A stretch of DNA of 43,046 nt from a virus. The stretch's first letter is position 1; each line of letters opens with the position of its first letter. Location: positions 1-43,046 of IMG/VR virus record IMGVR_UViG_3300037485_000842; one strand, written 5' to 3'. The translations under genes and the position numbers were made by a program. Under the pieces are notes generated by a model. The model saw nothing but the letters and a program-made list of their open reading frames with translations, made no database searches and was not told the DNA's origin. Of the stretch, positions 1 through 5,952 are shown piece by piece.

Positions 1-127
1 GTGTTGGCATGATGTATGCATACAGGTAAGGGCGTTCATCCCTGCCCTGCTATCATCTTCCGGACTATTTCCAGCAATGCTGAAGGATCATTAGCTACTG
101 CTTTGATATCAATATTAGTTATTGCTA
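1..127. repeat. terminal direct repeat, left copy
   Basis: The 127 bases are identical to 42920-43046. An exact overlap of this length is what a de Bruijn assembler using k=127 leaves when a contig closes on itself. It therefore shows a circular or circularly permuted molecule of 42,919 bp and not necessarily a physical terminal repeat. The repeat covers the 3' end of the terminase small-subunit gene and the spacer beyond it. Confidence 0.95.
13..24. other. 12-bp perfect palindrome beside terS
   Basis: The sequence TGTATGCATACA is a perfect palindrome 12 bp beyond the terminase small-subunit stop codon. It lies in the short spacer separating terS from the rest of the late operon, where cos or pac recognition sites are often found in other phages. 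Its function is not shown by the sequence; a protein-binding site is one possibility. Confidence 0.4.
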
Positions 128-473
128 TCGTATTGTTAACAGTCTTAGCTTCAGTTCCTGTTCCGATTATGTCGCAAGCTTGCCCTGCTAATTGCAAGAA
201 CCTTGGCTTATTAGCTTCAGTTACTTCCAATTGATCGAAACAGTTCATAGCCTTATCAACAAAGCTTTCCTTGCTAAGTTCTTCACGTTTTTTGCTTTTA
301 AAGTTAGCAATTTCAAGAGCAATTGACGGAATTTTTAGCATTCTATTAGCTTGAACTGCTAATGAATTACGGGATTTTGCGGAATAACCTGCGGCAACAC
401 AAGCGGAAACGCTGTCATTTGTTTTGATATAAGCTTCAACGAACTTCTTCTGGCGAAGTGTTAGCTCTGACAT
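36..473 (-). CDS. terS: terminase small subunit
   Basis: The 145-aa protein has the Terminase_2 layout. The N-terminal segment begins SELTLRQKKFVEAYI and continues with a helix-turn-helix of the type SACVAAGYSAKSRNSLAVQA (residues about 22-42). A central helical part follows, then a hydrophobic C-terminal tail. The small subunit recognises viral DNA and loads the large subunit for packaging. The start at 473 matches the normal N-terminus of the family. No Shine-Dalgarno lies ahead of it, and a sigma-70-like promoter ends only a few bases upstream. On the circular map it is the first gene of the leftward late arm, with terL 1.1 kb further on. Confidence 0.88.
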   Translation of the reverse strand: MSELTLRQKKFVEAYIKTNDSVSACVAAGYSAKSRNSLAVQANRMLKIPSIALEIANFKSKKREELSKESFVDKAMNCFDQLEVTEANKPRFLQLAGQACDIIGTGTEAKTVNNTIAITNIDIKAVANDPSALLEIVRKMIAGQG

Positions 474-483
474 ATGTTAGTAG

Positions 484-511
484 ATTCTATACGAATTGTT
501 AGGAATGTCAA
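484..511 (-). promoter_or_regulatory. late promoter for terS, leaderless
   Basis: Read on the minus strand there is a TTGACA box (506-511), a 16-base spacer and TAGAAT (484-489). Transcription should start near 477, only about four bases before the terS ATG at 473. The mRNA would be leaderless or almost so. This is the only strong promoter seen at the head of the leftward arm. Confidence 0.6.
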
Positions 512-548
512 TAATGTTAGTTAATTATTTTAATCGAGGATTGCTCAG

Positions 549-702
549 GATCAATGATCTCCGGTCAGTTGATAGCTACTACCTAATCAATTGACAATCT
601 GTCTAATAGCATTTAATGCGGGATTATCAATTGATACCGGCAATGATAATTTAGGATAATATAGATATTATAATCTTTACTGTTGACAACATTATTGATC
701 AA
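549..702. promoter_or_regulatory. cluster of palindromes in the divergent control region
   Basis: The 474-772 spacer separates the divergent arms and has no gene. It holds GATCAATGATC (549-559), CAATTG next to a TTGACA (588-596), the perfect 12-mer TATCAATTGATA (625-636), and TTGATCAA (695-702), which lies inside the spacer of the early promoter. These share ATCAA/TTGAT half-sites. The arrangement looks like an operator array for one regulator controlling both arms; the binding protein is unknown. Confidence 0.45.
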
Positions 703-711
703 GGTTATAAT
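683..711 (+). promoter_or_regulatory. consensus early promoter
   Basis: TTGACA (683-688), exactly 17 bases, then TATAAT (706-711): a perfect match to the sigma-70 consensus. The start point should lie near 718, about 28-55 bases before the first early gene. The palindrome TTGATCAA within the spacer could let a repressor block it. This is probably the main promoter of the rightward arm. Confidence 0.85.
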
Positions 712-772
712 TCTGTTAGTCGATACATTACTGAGAGGAAATTCAATGAAGAATAAAACGGAGGGTTTCAAG

Positions 773-955
773 ATGGACACTCAAAGCAAACAAGCGCAGT
801 TAGCAGAAAAGATTATCGAAGCTAAGAGCTATGAAAAGACATCGGGCAAATATTGCTATGTTGTTTATAGCGTTCCGATGCAGTCGTATCTAACGACATC
901 AAGAATGCCGATAATGGGCGAATGGTATGATGCGGACGGTGTTCGCCATGCGTGA
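773..955 (+). CDS. small hypothetical early protein
   Basis: A 60-aa protein starting MDTQSKQAQ, first gene after the early promoter. The ATG at 773 has GGAGGG seven bases upstream. An in-frame ATG at 746 with GAGAGGAA would add nine residues. I prefer 773 because the gene at 1138 begins with the same MDTQ and the same 11 bases. The product has a helical, charged N-terminus and a tyrosine-rich middle. No family is recognised. Its 3' end overlaps the next gene by eight bases. Confidence 0.6.
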   Translation: MDTQSKQAQLAEKIIEAKSYEKTSGKYCYVVYSVPMQSYLTTSRMPIMGEWYDADGVRHA

Positions 956-1124
956 AGATTATCAGGAATCATTAGATAAGATGTTTCCTGCGGGCTATGT
1001 GATTTTATACACCTGCCCGAATGAAACTCTTAGAATCGCAAAGTATAACCCGAAAAAACTTTTCCAGATTCAATTTGCAGAAGATATCTTAATTGAAAAC
1101 TGGAAAAAAGAAGATAACCAATAA
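948..1124 (+). CDS. small hypothetical early protein
   Basis: A 58-aa acidic protein beginning MREDYQESLDKMF. The ATG at 948 overlaps the end of the preceding gene by eight bases, which suggests coupled translation; an in-frame ATG at 927 is also possible. No recognised domain. The C-terminal part ends in a run of charged residues (ENWKKEDNQ). Between this gene and the one before there is no space for separate control. Confidence 0.55.
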   Translation: MREDYQESLDKMFPAGYVILYTCPNETLRIAKYNPKKLFQIQFAEDILIENWKKEDNQ

Positions 1125-1137
1125 AGGAGCCACTACA

Positions 1138-1386
1138 ATGGACACTCAGAAGAATACAGCAACACCGAATCAAATCAGAATGGCTCAAGACTTGGCTTGT
1201 GAGCTTGGGCATCTTAATCAAGGCATCGAATCACTCTGGAGCTTGTATAAATCGGCTCCTGCGCTTCTGGAGGCTTGCAAAGGACTAGTTGAGCAATTGG
1301 AGTATGTTTTGGAGACTAAGAACACTATGGGCGCATACAGTCAATTAGCACACGCCAAGAAAACAATTCAACAAGTGGAGGCTTAA
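1138..1386 (+). CDS. small phage protein, LLEACK family
   Basis: An 82-aa protein with AAAGGAG nine bases ahead of the ATG. The C-terminal half carries the pattern APALLEACKGLVEQLE followed by an Ala/Lys-rich end (AHAKKTIQQVEA). This resembles a widespread small phage and prophage family of unknown function with LLEAxxALL...AIAKA. The first 11 bases of the gene match the start of the gene at 773. The role is unknown; the product is probably helical and cytoplasmic. Confidence 0.65.
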   Translation: MDTQKNTATPNQIRMAQDLACELGHLNQGIESLWSLYKSAPALLEACKGLVEQLEYVLETKNTMGAYSQLAHAKKTIQQVEA

Positions 1387-1387
1387 A

Positions 1388-1483
1388 ATGAAATGTTCCT
1401 GCGGTAAGGAAATGGTCGATTATTGCGGTGCTTTTGTTTGCACAGATTGTAATGAAGATGTTATCAACCAAGCCACCAAGTAA
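1388..1483 (+). CDS. 31-aa zinc-ribbon microprotein
   Basis: An ATG at 1388 preceded by GTGGAGG starts a 31-codon frame one base after the previous stop. Its short length and five cysteines (CSC at 3-5, C13, C18 and C21) fit a small zinc-binding knuckle. Several other microproteins in this arm share this character. Function unknown; the Shine-Dalgarno and tight packing support it as a real gene. Confidence 0.55.
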   Translation: MKCSCGKEMVDYCGAFVCTDCNEDVINQATK

Positions 1484-1503
1484 ACCAAGAAAAGAGGGAT
1501 TGT

Positions 1504-1989
1504 ATGAAAACACTAGCCGAAGTAGTAGCAAAACCAAGCGGATTCGATTCGCTCTCTAATTACATGGGCGAAGTGCCAGAAAAAAAGTGGCTCTGCCTTT
1601 TAACTCAGACAAGAGATGGCGGATGCCTTGAACGTTCTAACTTTCGCTCTGCCTTTAAAGAGTTAGGAGGTAAAGAGTCCGATACAGTTCGCATTGATAG
1701 GTTCGGACATTGGGCTTGCGGTTGGTGGGAATCCTTGTCGGTTTTAGAGGGGAGCAAGGAACACAAGAAAGCATTAAAAATTGAGGAGGAATTAGAAGGT
1801 TATCCAGTTGTAAGTGATGATGACTTCTCAGAGCTTGAATGGGAGGAGGCTACGGCAGTATGGTGTTCCTTCAGCATCAAAGAGCGTGTTGAGCTTTGCC
1901 AGAAGTATAAGATTAGTATATTTGAGGCAAGGCATGATTATATTCCAAGCGATGATACTGGTGAACTTCAGCAATATCTTAACCAATAA
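1504..1989 (+). CDS. conserved phage protein, FGHWACGW family
   Basis: A 161-aa protein with the motif block DGGCLERSNFRSAF (about residues 38-51), RFGHWACGWWE (66-76) and EELEGYPVVSDDDFSELE (94-111). This succession of motifs is found in a conserved hypothetical family of phages and some bacteria. No catalytic function is known to me. The start ATG at 1504 follows AGAGGGATTGT. It is in the first early transcription unit. Confidence 0.7.
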   Translation: MKTLAEVVAKPSGFDSLSNYMGEVPEKKWLCLLTQTRDGGCLERSNFRSAFKELGGKESDTVRIDRFGHWACGWWESLSVLEGSKEHKKALKIEEELEGYPVVSDDDFSELEWEEATAVWCSFSIKERVELCQKYKISIFEARHDYIPSDDTGELQQYLNQ

Positions 1990-2021
1990 CACAACCCGCC
2001 AAGCGGGGGAGGAGTTTGACC

Positions 2022-2222
2022 ATGGAAACAGTAAAGCAGATAACCGAAAAAGTAGACTTGGCTTCTGTAGGAGGTGAGCAAATGAAAAAGAAAAAAGAGT
2101 GCATACATGAGTTTGTAAGGGCATACGCTTGCCAAGGTAATTATAAGGTCGATGTTTGCCGAAAGTGCGGTGAGCAACAGAATAAAAAGGATTGCTGTAA
2201 GTATTGTATGAATGGTGATTAA
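2022..2222 (+). CDS. cysteine-rich small protein with two possible starts
   Basis: A 66-aa frame from the ATG at 2022, which has GGAGGAG (2008-2014). A second in-frame ATG at 2082 is preceded by a perfect TAGGAGGTGA at ideal spacing and would give a 46-aa protein beginning MKKKKEC. Both starts may be used. The C-terminal part has CRKCG (about 48-52) and a CCKYC cluster near the end, typical of a zinc ribbon. Function unknown. Confidence 0.6.
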   Translation: METVKQITEKVDLASVGGEQMKKKKECIHEFVRAYACQGNYKVDVCRKCGEQQNKKDCCKYCMNGD

Positions 2223-2264
2223 GCTTTAAACCGCCTCCACCAAGAGGCCACAAGGAAAGGATGG

Positions 2265-2627
2265 ATGATTATGAGCCACTACAAGGTTACTTTTAAGAAT
2301 GGAAACTGCCACAACTGCACAGCAAACAGTAAGACAGAGGCAAGGCTCTTGGCTCTTGAGCATTTTAAGACCTTGACCTATAACGAGAAGTTGAAAGAGA
2401 TTTATGGAGTGAATTGCTTTGACGAGAATATTATCCTCGTTGAAAGCAAGGAGGAGTTTGACAAGAGAATGATTGAGGAAAACACCTTATCAACTATCGG
2501 GTATTATGAAGTTTACAAGACCCCGTCGAAAACTTGGGTTGTTAGGGAGCGTTCAACTGGTACGGAGGTTGCTTATAAGACAGAGAGAAGATTTGCGGTT
2601 GAATTTGCAAAGGAACTTTCAAAATGA
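2265..2627 (+). CDS. hypothetical protein
   Basis: A 120-aa protein beginning MIMSHYKVTFKNGN; the ATG at 2271 is an alternative start, and AAGGAAAGG lies upstream of both. The N-terminal part reads like a small beta-strand domain with an NCHNCTANS turn. The C-terminal YYEVYKTPSKTWVVRERST suggests a second small beta segment. I do not recognise the family. Its stop overlaps the next gene in ATGA, so the two are probably translationally coupled. Confidence 0.6.
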   Translation: MIMSHYKVTFKNGNCHNCTANSKTEARLLALEHFKTLTYNEKLKEIYGVNCFDENIILVESKEEFDKRMIEENTLSTIGYYEVYKTPSKTWVVRERSTGTEVAYKTERRFAVEFAKELSK

Positions 2628-2752
2628 TAAAGGTTAAAATTGTTTGCCCGAAGTGCAAGTATGTTTTTGAACCAGAGTTAAATTATGAACCGCCAAAATG
2701 GTTTTGGTGCTTCAAGTGTAAGAAGTTCTTTAGAAGCGGATGCAAGGATTAA
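2624..2752 (+). CDS. 42-aa zinc-ribbon microprotein
   Basis: The ATG at 2624 overlaps the stop of the preceding gene as ATGA. The protein has two CxxC knuckles, CPKC (8-11) and CFKC (29-32), separated by an aromatic and proline-rich stretch, then a final GCKD. This is the standard minimal rubredoxin-like zinc ribbon. The function is unknown; such proteins often bind nucleic acid or RNA polymerase. It is the last gene before a hairpin and a new promoter. Confidence 0.6.
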   Translation: MIKVKIVCPKCKYVFEPELNYEPPKWFWCFKCKKFFRSGCKD

Positions 2753-2774
2753 CGACCACCACCAAAAGAATTAT

Positions 2775-2793
2775 AACCCCATCGTTCGGGGTT
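2775..2793 (+). terminator. hairpin, possible weak terminator
   Basis: AACCCC pairs with GGGGTT across a seven-base loop, 23 bases after the zinc-ribbon gene stop. Only three T residues follow directly, so this is a poor intrinsic terminator. It separates the first early unit from a promoter at 2819. Confidence 0.4.
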
Positions 2794-2818
2794 TGAAAGT
2801 TAGACTGTTTTTGATAGT

Positions 2819-2846
2819 TTGACAGTACAAAGTGACAGTCGATAAT
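2819..2846 (+). promoter_or_regulatory. promoter for the secreted-protein gene
   Basis: TTGACA (2819-2824), 16 bases, then GATAAT (2841-2846), five of six matches to the -10 consensus. The spacer contains AAAGTGACAGT. Just downstream CGATCCTA is present twice (2854-2861 and 2864-2871), a possible operator. The leader to the ATG at 2904 would be about 50 bases. Confidence 0.55.
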
Positions 2847-2903
2847 AGATAATCGATCCTAGACGATCCTATGGGCATAGGAATTGACGTAATTGGAGGT
2901 ATC

Positions 2904-3239
2904 ATGAAGATAATCTACATGGTTATGCTGATATTGAGTGTTTCAGGGACTGTAAGAGCGGAGATTGACGTTGAGAGGATGGTAAATGCGATTGGGCGTG
3001 CAGAGAATAGCACAAGCCATCCTTACGGGATTATGACTAAGTATAGGCATACTACGCCTAGACAAGCCTGTAAGAATACCGTATTGCACGCTCTGAGAGA
3101 TTATAAGGGCAAGGAATCAGGGTTTATTTCGTTCCTACAGGGTCGCTATGCACCTATCGGGGCGGAGAATGACCCTACAGGCCTTAATGCTAACTGGACA
3201 GCTAACGTAACGTATTATTACGAAAAGGGGGCGGTATGA
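2904..3239 (+). CDS. secreted protein, possible cell-wall lytic enzyme
   Basis: A 111-aa protein with a clear signal peptide (residues 1-19: Lys, then a hydrophobic core, ending TVRA). The mature part begins EIDVERMVNAIGRAENS. The block AIGRAENS...YGI, a CKNTV segment, then FISFLQGRYAPIGAENDP and LNANWTANV recur in a family of secreted bacterial and phage proteins that I recall only by pattern. The Glu in RAENS followed by YGI is reminiscent of lytic transglycosylases, so a peptidoglycan-cleaving role is possible but unproven. The ATG at 2904 has a perfect GGAGGT. No other endolysin candidate is seen in the genome. Confidence 0.5.
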   Translation: MKIIYMVMLILSVSGTVRAEIDVERMVNAIGRAENSTSHPYGIMTKYRHTTPRQACKNTVLHALRDYKGKESGFISFLQGRYAPIGAENDPTGLNANWTANVTYYYEKGAV

Positions 3240-3433
3240 ACACGTCAATTGCGGATAGGGAGGCGTTTAAACTTTTCAGGCGTACCCGGCGGCTTAATCG
3301 GCTGGTGCAAAGGCTACGGCTCCGGTGTGAACATTCAGACGAGTCGTTAAGGATTATCACGCAGATCCTTGAAAAGACAGCGAATACGCCGACAATCGTT
3401 CCTATTTTGAAAGCATTAAACAATAAAAACTAA
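3236..3433 (+). CDS. Arg-rich small protein
   Basis: A 65-aa basic protein overlapping the secreted-protein gene in ATGA, so likely coupled to it. The segment FRRTRRLNRLVQRLRLRC is strongly basic and helical. There is no recognised domain. Partner or regulator of its neighbour is one possibility; a nucleic-acid-binding role is another. Confidence 0.5.
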   Translation: MNTSIADREAFKLFRRTRRLNRLVQRLRLRCEHSDESLRIITQILEKTANTPTIVPILKALNNKN

Positions 3434-3447
3434 TCTATAGATAGATA

Positions 3448-3476
3448 TTGACAGAATACAACATATTGTATAATAT
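3448..3476 (+). promoter_or_regulatory. promoter of the HTH gene, leaderless
   Basis: TTGACA (3448-3453) is followed by overlapping -10 boxes, TATAAT (3469-3474, 15-base spacer) and TAATAT (3471-3476, 17-base spacer). The predicted start is at about 3481-3483, immediately before the ATG at 3484, so the mRNA would have no ribosome-binding site. The region is very AT-rich and shares GACATATATATCTT with the sequence after the helicase gene. Confidence 0.6.
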
Positions 3477-3483
3477 AGTCTAT

Positions 3484-3681
3484 ATGACATATATATCTTG
3501 TAAAGAGTTTGGACAGGCTCTAGGGGTTACACGACAAGCTGTGCATCAGATGATCACTTCTGGTCGCGTGAAAGCTGATAGGGTTGGCAATGTCTTTGTG
3601 ATTCAGAAGAGTCAGCTTGAGAGATTCAAAAAAAGAGATGACTGGGCAAAGAATAATTATAAGATTCAAGAAGTAATTTGA
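3484..3681 (+). CDS. small helix-turn-helix DNA-binding protein
   Basis: A 65-aa protein with the excisionase/MerR-like HTH pattern: ISCKEFGQALGVTRQAVHQM (4-23) followed by a GRVKADRVGNVFVIQKSQLE wing. Proteins of this type act as small regulators or as accessory factors in recombination and replication. The ATG has no Shine-Dalgarno and sits right after the promoter. The upstream in-frame TTG at 3448 lies inside the -35 box and is not a credible start. Its coding start contains a 14-base sequence that recurs after the helicase gene, so it could regulate both sites. Confidence 0.7.
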   Translation: MTYISCKEFGQALGVTRQAVHQMITSGRVKADRVGNVFVIQKSQLERFKKRDDWAKNNYKIQEVI

Positions 3682-3870
3682 TTCATATAGCTGTTTTTTT
3701 TGTCTCTCGATGTAGTGTGAAAGATTACTTTCTTGTAATAGTTTATAGTTGTAATTTGTAGTGTAAAGTAGTAAGATGTTTTTATGCAATTCACCGTGAC
3801 GGGTCAATAATGATAAAAGACACTTTCCTCTTTTTTAAAATGCAGGGGCACGTAGTGCGTTCTTCCCACT
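3682..3870 (+). other. AT-rich leader of the helicase gene with long-range inverted repeat
   Basis: No gene is seen in this 189-base stretch. CCGTGACGGGT (3794-3804) can pair with ACCTGTCACGG (3885-3895) through 11 pairs including one G-U. GGCACG (3847-3852) can also pair with CGTGCC (3897-3902). The TTG start at 3871 would be in the loop. TGTAGTGT occurs twice (3711 and 3757). The pairing could control translation of the helicase; nothing here matches a riboswitch I know. Confidence 0.35.
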
Positions 3871-4992
3871 TTGGAGCAAATCCAACCTGTCACGGGCGTG
3901 CCTTCTGCTATCTCTATAGGTTATTTAATGAGCAATGTGAAAGAGTTGGAAAGTAGTATCGGAAAATATGATAAAGCAGAGTTTAAGATTTATAATGGGA
4001 AAGATTTTTTCGAGTTAAATTTAAAGCCCAGAGAATGGCTTGTTGAGAATTTAATTAAAGAAGGTGATGCAGTTCTGTTTGTCGGTGAAGCCAAGGCTGG
4101 AAAGTCATTAGCAATTCAGCAGTTGATATTCTCCCTCACAAGTGGAAAACCATTCCTATCAGAGTTTAATGTATTGAAGCCTCAGAAAGTTCTCTATGTC
4201 ATGTTAGAGGGTGATTTAGGAGAGATGCAAAGCAGATATAGACGCATGACTGATGGCCTCAGCATTAATCAAGAGAACTTCTATCTGTTTAATTCTGAGC
4301 CGTTATATTTATCGGATAAGAAAGAGTTGGAATTGTTCATTGATAAGATAAACATGATTGATCCTGATGTGATTATTATTGACCCGATCTACATGGCGTG
4401 TTTAGGTGGGAGTCTTTCTGATGATGATGTAGTAAGAGATTTTCTTGCAAGTCTTAGAATCGTAAAGATGAAATTTAATTGTACGTTGATTATAGTTCAT
4501 CATACGCACAAAGAAAGAAGATCGGATGATGGAAAGACTATTGATGAAGGTGATTCTGCGGCTTTCGGAAGCGTATTCTTTCAAGCGTACCCTGATCATG
4601 TGCTGATGCTGTCATATCAGAAAAAGTCAGGGCTTCGCACATTAACTTGTAAGACGCAAAGATCAAACGAGATTGAGAAGAAGATCATTTTGAAATTGAA
4701 TGAGAGTCCGTTGATGTTTGAAGAAGTGCATGATGTGCCGTCTGGGACTGTGTTAGAGTTCACAAAAAGACGAGTGCTTGAGTATTTAGATAAATGTAGA
4801 CTTCCATTGACTGCAAAGGATATTTATAATCCTCTTGAAGTGCCACGCTCGACTTTTCATTTCGTTAAAGAAGAATTGATAAAAGAAGGCCATTTGAAGT
4901 CTGATAAAGTTAAAGGAAAAACTTTCTACGTTTTAACTAAGTGGATCGGTGAATCTCATAAAAAAGTGTCTGTACAAAGCTTAAGTGTCTAA
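3871..4992 (+). CDS. RepA-like replicative helicase ATPase (AAA_25)
   Basis: A 373-aa RecA-fold ATPase of the RepA/AAA_25 type. Seen directly: Walker A GEAKAGKS (72-79), the strand-glutamate segment YVMLEGD (109-115), Walker B VIIIDPIY (167-174) and IIVHHTHK (207-214), then a C-terminal winged-helix-like region (LTAKDIYNPLEVPRSTFHFV). Family members are hexameric helicases that start replication of plasmids and phages. The TTG at 3871 gives the full N-terminus but lacks a good ribosome site; an ATG at 3928 is an alternative start that keeps all motifs. It lies between the HTH gene and a tandem-repeat AT-rich stretch, as expected for an initiator near its origin. Confidence 0.82.
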   Translation: MEQIQPVTGVPSAISIGYLMSNVKELESSIGKYDKAEFKIYNGKDFFELNLKPREWLVENLIKEGDAVLFVGEAKAGKSLAIQQLIFSLTSGKPFLSEFNVLKPQKVLYVMLEGDLGEMQSRYRRMTDGLSINQENFYLFNSEPLYLSDKKELELFIDKINMIDPDVIIIDPIYMACLGGSLSDDDVVRDFLASLRIVKMKFNCTLIIVHHTHKERRSDDGKTIDEGDSAAFGSVFFQAYPDHVLMLSYQKKSGLRTLTCKTQRSNEIEKKIILKLNESPLMFEEVHDVPSGTVLEFTKRRVLEYLDKCRLPLTAKDIYNPLEVPRSTFHFVKEELIKEGHLKSDKVKGKTFYVLTKWIGESHKKVSVQSLSV

Positions 4993-5106
4993 GACATATA
5001 TATCTTAATATAGACATTAGACAGTTGACTTTAGACACTTTTAAAACTAGCAATATATAACATTTGAGTTTGATGATAAATATTTACGATTGACAATAAA
5101 TAATGT
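4993..5106. repeat. tandem heptamers and AT-rich tract, candidate origin
   Basis: Four tandem heptamers run from 5011 to 5038: TAGACAT, TAGACAG, TTGACTT, TAGACAC. They follow GACATATATATCTT (4993-5006), a copy of the sequence at 3486-3499. They precede roughly 100 bases that are nearly all A and T. Iterons plus a DNA-unwinding stretch directly downstream of a RepA-like helicase is the layout of many plasmid and phage origins. The initiator protein is not proven. Confidence 0.45.
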
Positions 5107-5135
5107 TTGCAATTGAAAAGATGATGTGATAAGAT
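5107..5135 (+). promoter_or_regulatory. promoter of the recombination block
   Basis: TTGCAA (5107-5112), 17 bases, and TAAGAT (5130-5135) preceded by TG (5127-5128), an extended -10. Transcription would start near 5142 and give a short leader to the ATG at 5160. A TTGACA at 5090-5095 has no matching -10 box. This would serve the genes 5160 to about 9164. Confidence 0.5.
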
Positions 5136-5159
5136 TTGAGAATGAAAGGGGTGAATGAG

Positions 5160-5369
5160 ATGAATATACCGATGAAGATTGAGAGAGTAGATTTAGATGT
5201 GCAGTTTAGTTTTAGTGATGGGCAGATCGAGGATCTTGCGATATTTGTCGATGGCTCAGATGTCGATATTCATGATCTGATGAGTGATGAGATTGTGAGT
5301 AAGATTGCACAAGAGTGTTATGAGTATTGTCAGGACAGGGAACCGGATGATATGCCGGAAGGAGCGTAA
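5160..5369 (+). CDS. acidic hypothetical protein
   Basis: A 69-aa strongly acidic protein beginning MNIPMKIERVDLDVQFSFSD. The ATG at 5160 has AAAGGGGTGA at the right distance; the in-frame ATG at 5142 is less likely. It is rich in Asp and Glu (DGSDVDIHDLMSDE), which could mimic DNA or bind a basic partner. No family recognised. First gene of the recombination block. Confidence 0.6.
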   Translation: MNIPMKIERVDLDVQFSFSDGQIEDLAIFVDGSDVDIHDLMSDEIVSKIAQECYEYCQDREPDDMPEGA

Positions 5370-5370
5370 A

Positions 5371-5499
5371 ATGGATCCAGATTTTGAATTGTTTCTCACA
5401 GAAGAGATTCTTGAAATTAGTTGTTCTCTCAAGAAAATAGCAAATCAACTTGAGCAGATAAACAAAATCGGTTTAGGTGTTGGGATAATTGAAAAGTAA
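5371..5499 (+). CDS. 42-aa hypothetical protein
   Basis: A small acidic and helical protein beginning MDPDFELFLTEEILE, with GGAAGGAG ahead of the ATG at 5371, one base after the preceding stop. The segment SCSLKKIANQLEQI is probably an amphipathic helix. Nothing identifies its role. Confidence 0.5.
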   Translation: MDPDFELFLTEEILEISCSLKKIANQLEQINKIGLGVGIIEK

Positions 5500-5513
5500 A
5501 AAAGGAGAGTAAA

Positions 5514-5732
5514 ATGCTAACACATCATTACAGCACATCACAGGATCAGACGGTATTTGAGTTCTTCGTTGAAGATGATGCGAGTTTCCCGATTTCGATC
5601 AGTTGGAAGGACGGGACGCATAGACAGACGCTTCATCTTAGCGAGCTTGAGGCTGAGAGGTTGTTTGCGGGGTTGAGGGATGGTCTCAGGGAACTGGATA
5701 CGATCAGAAAGGGGAAGGTGAATCATGGGTGA
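5514..5732 (+). CDS. hypothetical protein
   Basis: A 72-aa protein with a strong AAAGGAG site. It reads as a short beta-rich part (TVFEFFVEDDASFPISISWKD, continuing to a HRQTLHL strand) followed by a helix (SELEAERLFAGLRDGLRELD). No known domain. The 3' end overlaps the next gene by eight bases, so the two are coupled. Confidence 0.6.
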   Translation: MLTHHYSTSQDQTVFEFFVEDDASFPISISWKDGTHRQTLHLSELEAERLFAGLRDGLRELDTIRKGKVNHG

Positions 5733-5952
5733 ATCGGCGGAATTGTACGATAACGAGCAGTTGTTCATGGAGTTGATCGGGGCGAGAGGGCATAAGCATA
5801 GAGAAGTCGTGCAAGGGGATCTTGTGAATGTTGTTCTTAGAATGAAGGTTCAGGATGTTTGTTACAGGAGCAAGCCTGAGCAGTCGATAGTCTGCGGAAT
5901 CACTGAAGATGGGATTCTCGCTCATGTTCCGTTGTCGGCTGTGGTGCTGTGA
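5725..5952 (+). CDS. hypothetical protein
   Basis: A 75-aa protein, ATG at 5725 with GGGGAAGGTG upstream. The fold looks like a small all-beta domain (DLVNVVLRMKVQDV, QSIVCGITEDGILAHVPLSAV) that could be OB- or SH3-like, but I cannot name a family. Its stop shares a base with the start of the nuclease gene (TGATG), implying coupled expression. Confidence 0.55.
   Translation: MGESAELYDNEQLFMELIGARGHKHREVVQGDLVNVVLRMKVQDVCYRSKPEQSIVCGITEDGILAHVPLSAVVL

Noticed and set aside
1-127. true direct terminal repeat of the virion DNA
   Set aside because: The length equals a common assembler k-mer; physical repeats cannot be deduced without reads.
1828-2253. 141-aa minus-strand open frame
   Set aside because: It lies opposite several plus-strand genes with ribosome sites and has no ribosome site or recognisable composition; a shadow.
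3484-3681. excisionase of an integrated prophage
   Set aside because: The HTH looks excisionase-like, but no integrase or attachment site was found, so a regulator is more likely.
3840-3910. upstream short frame from ATG 3840 reaching into the helicase start
   Set aside because: Out of frame with the helicase and without a ribosome site; no sign that a frameshift joins them.
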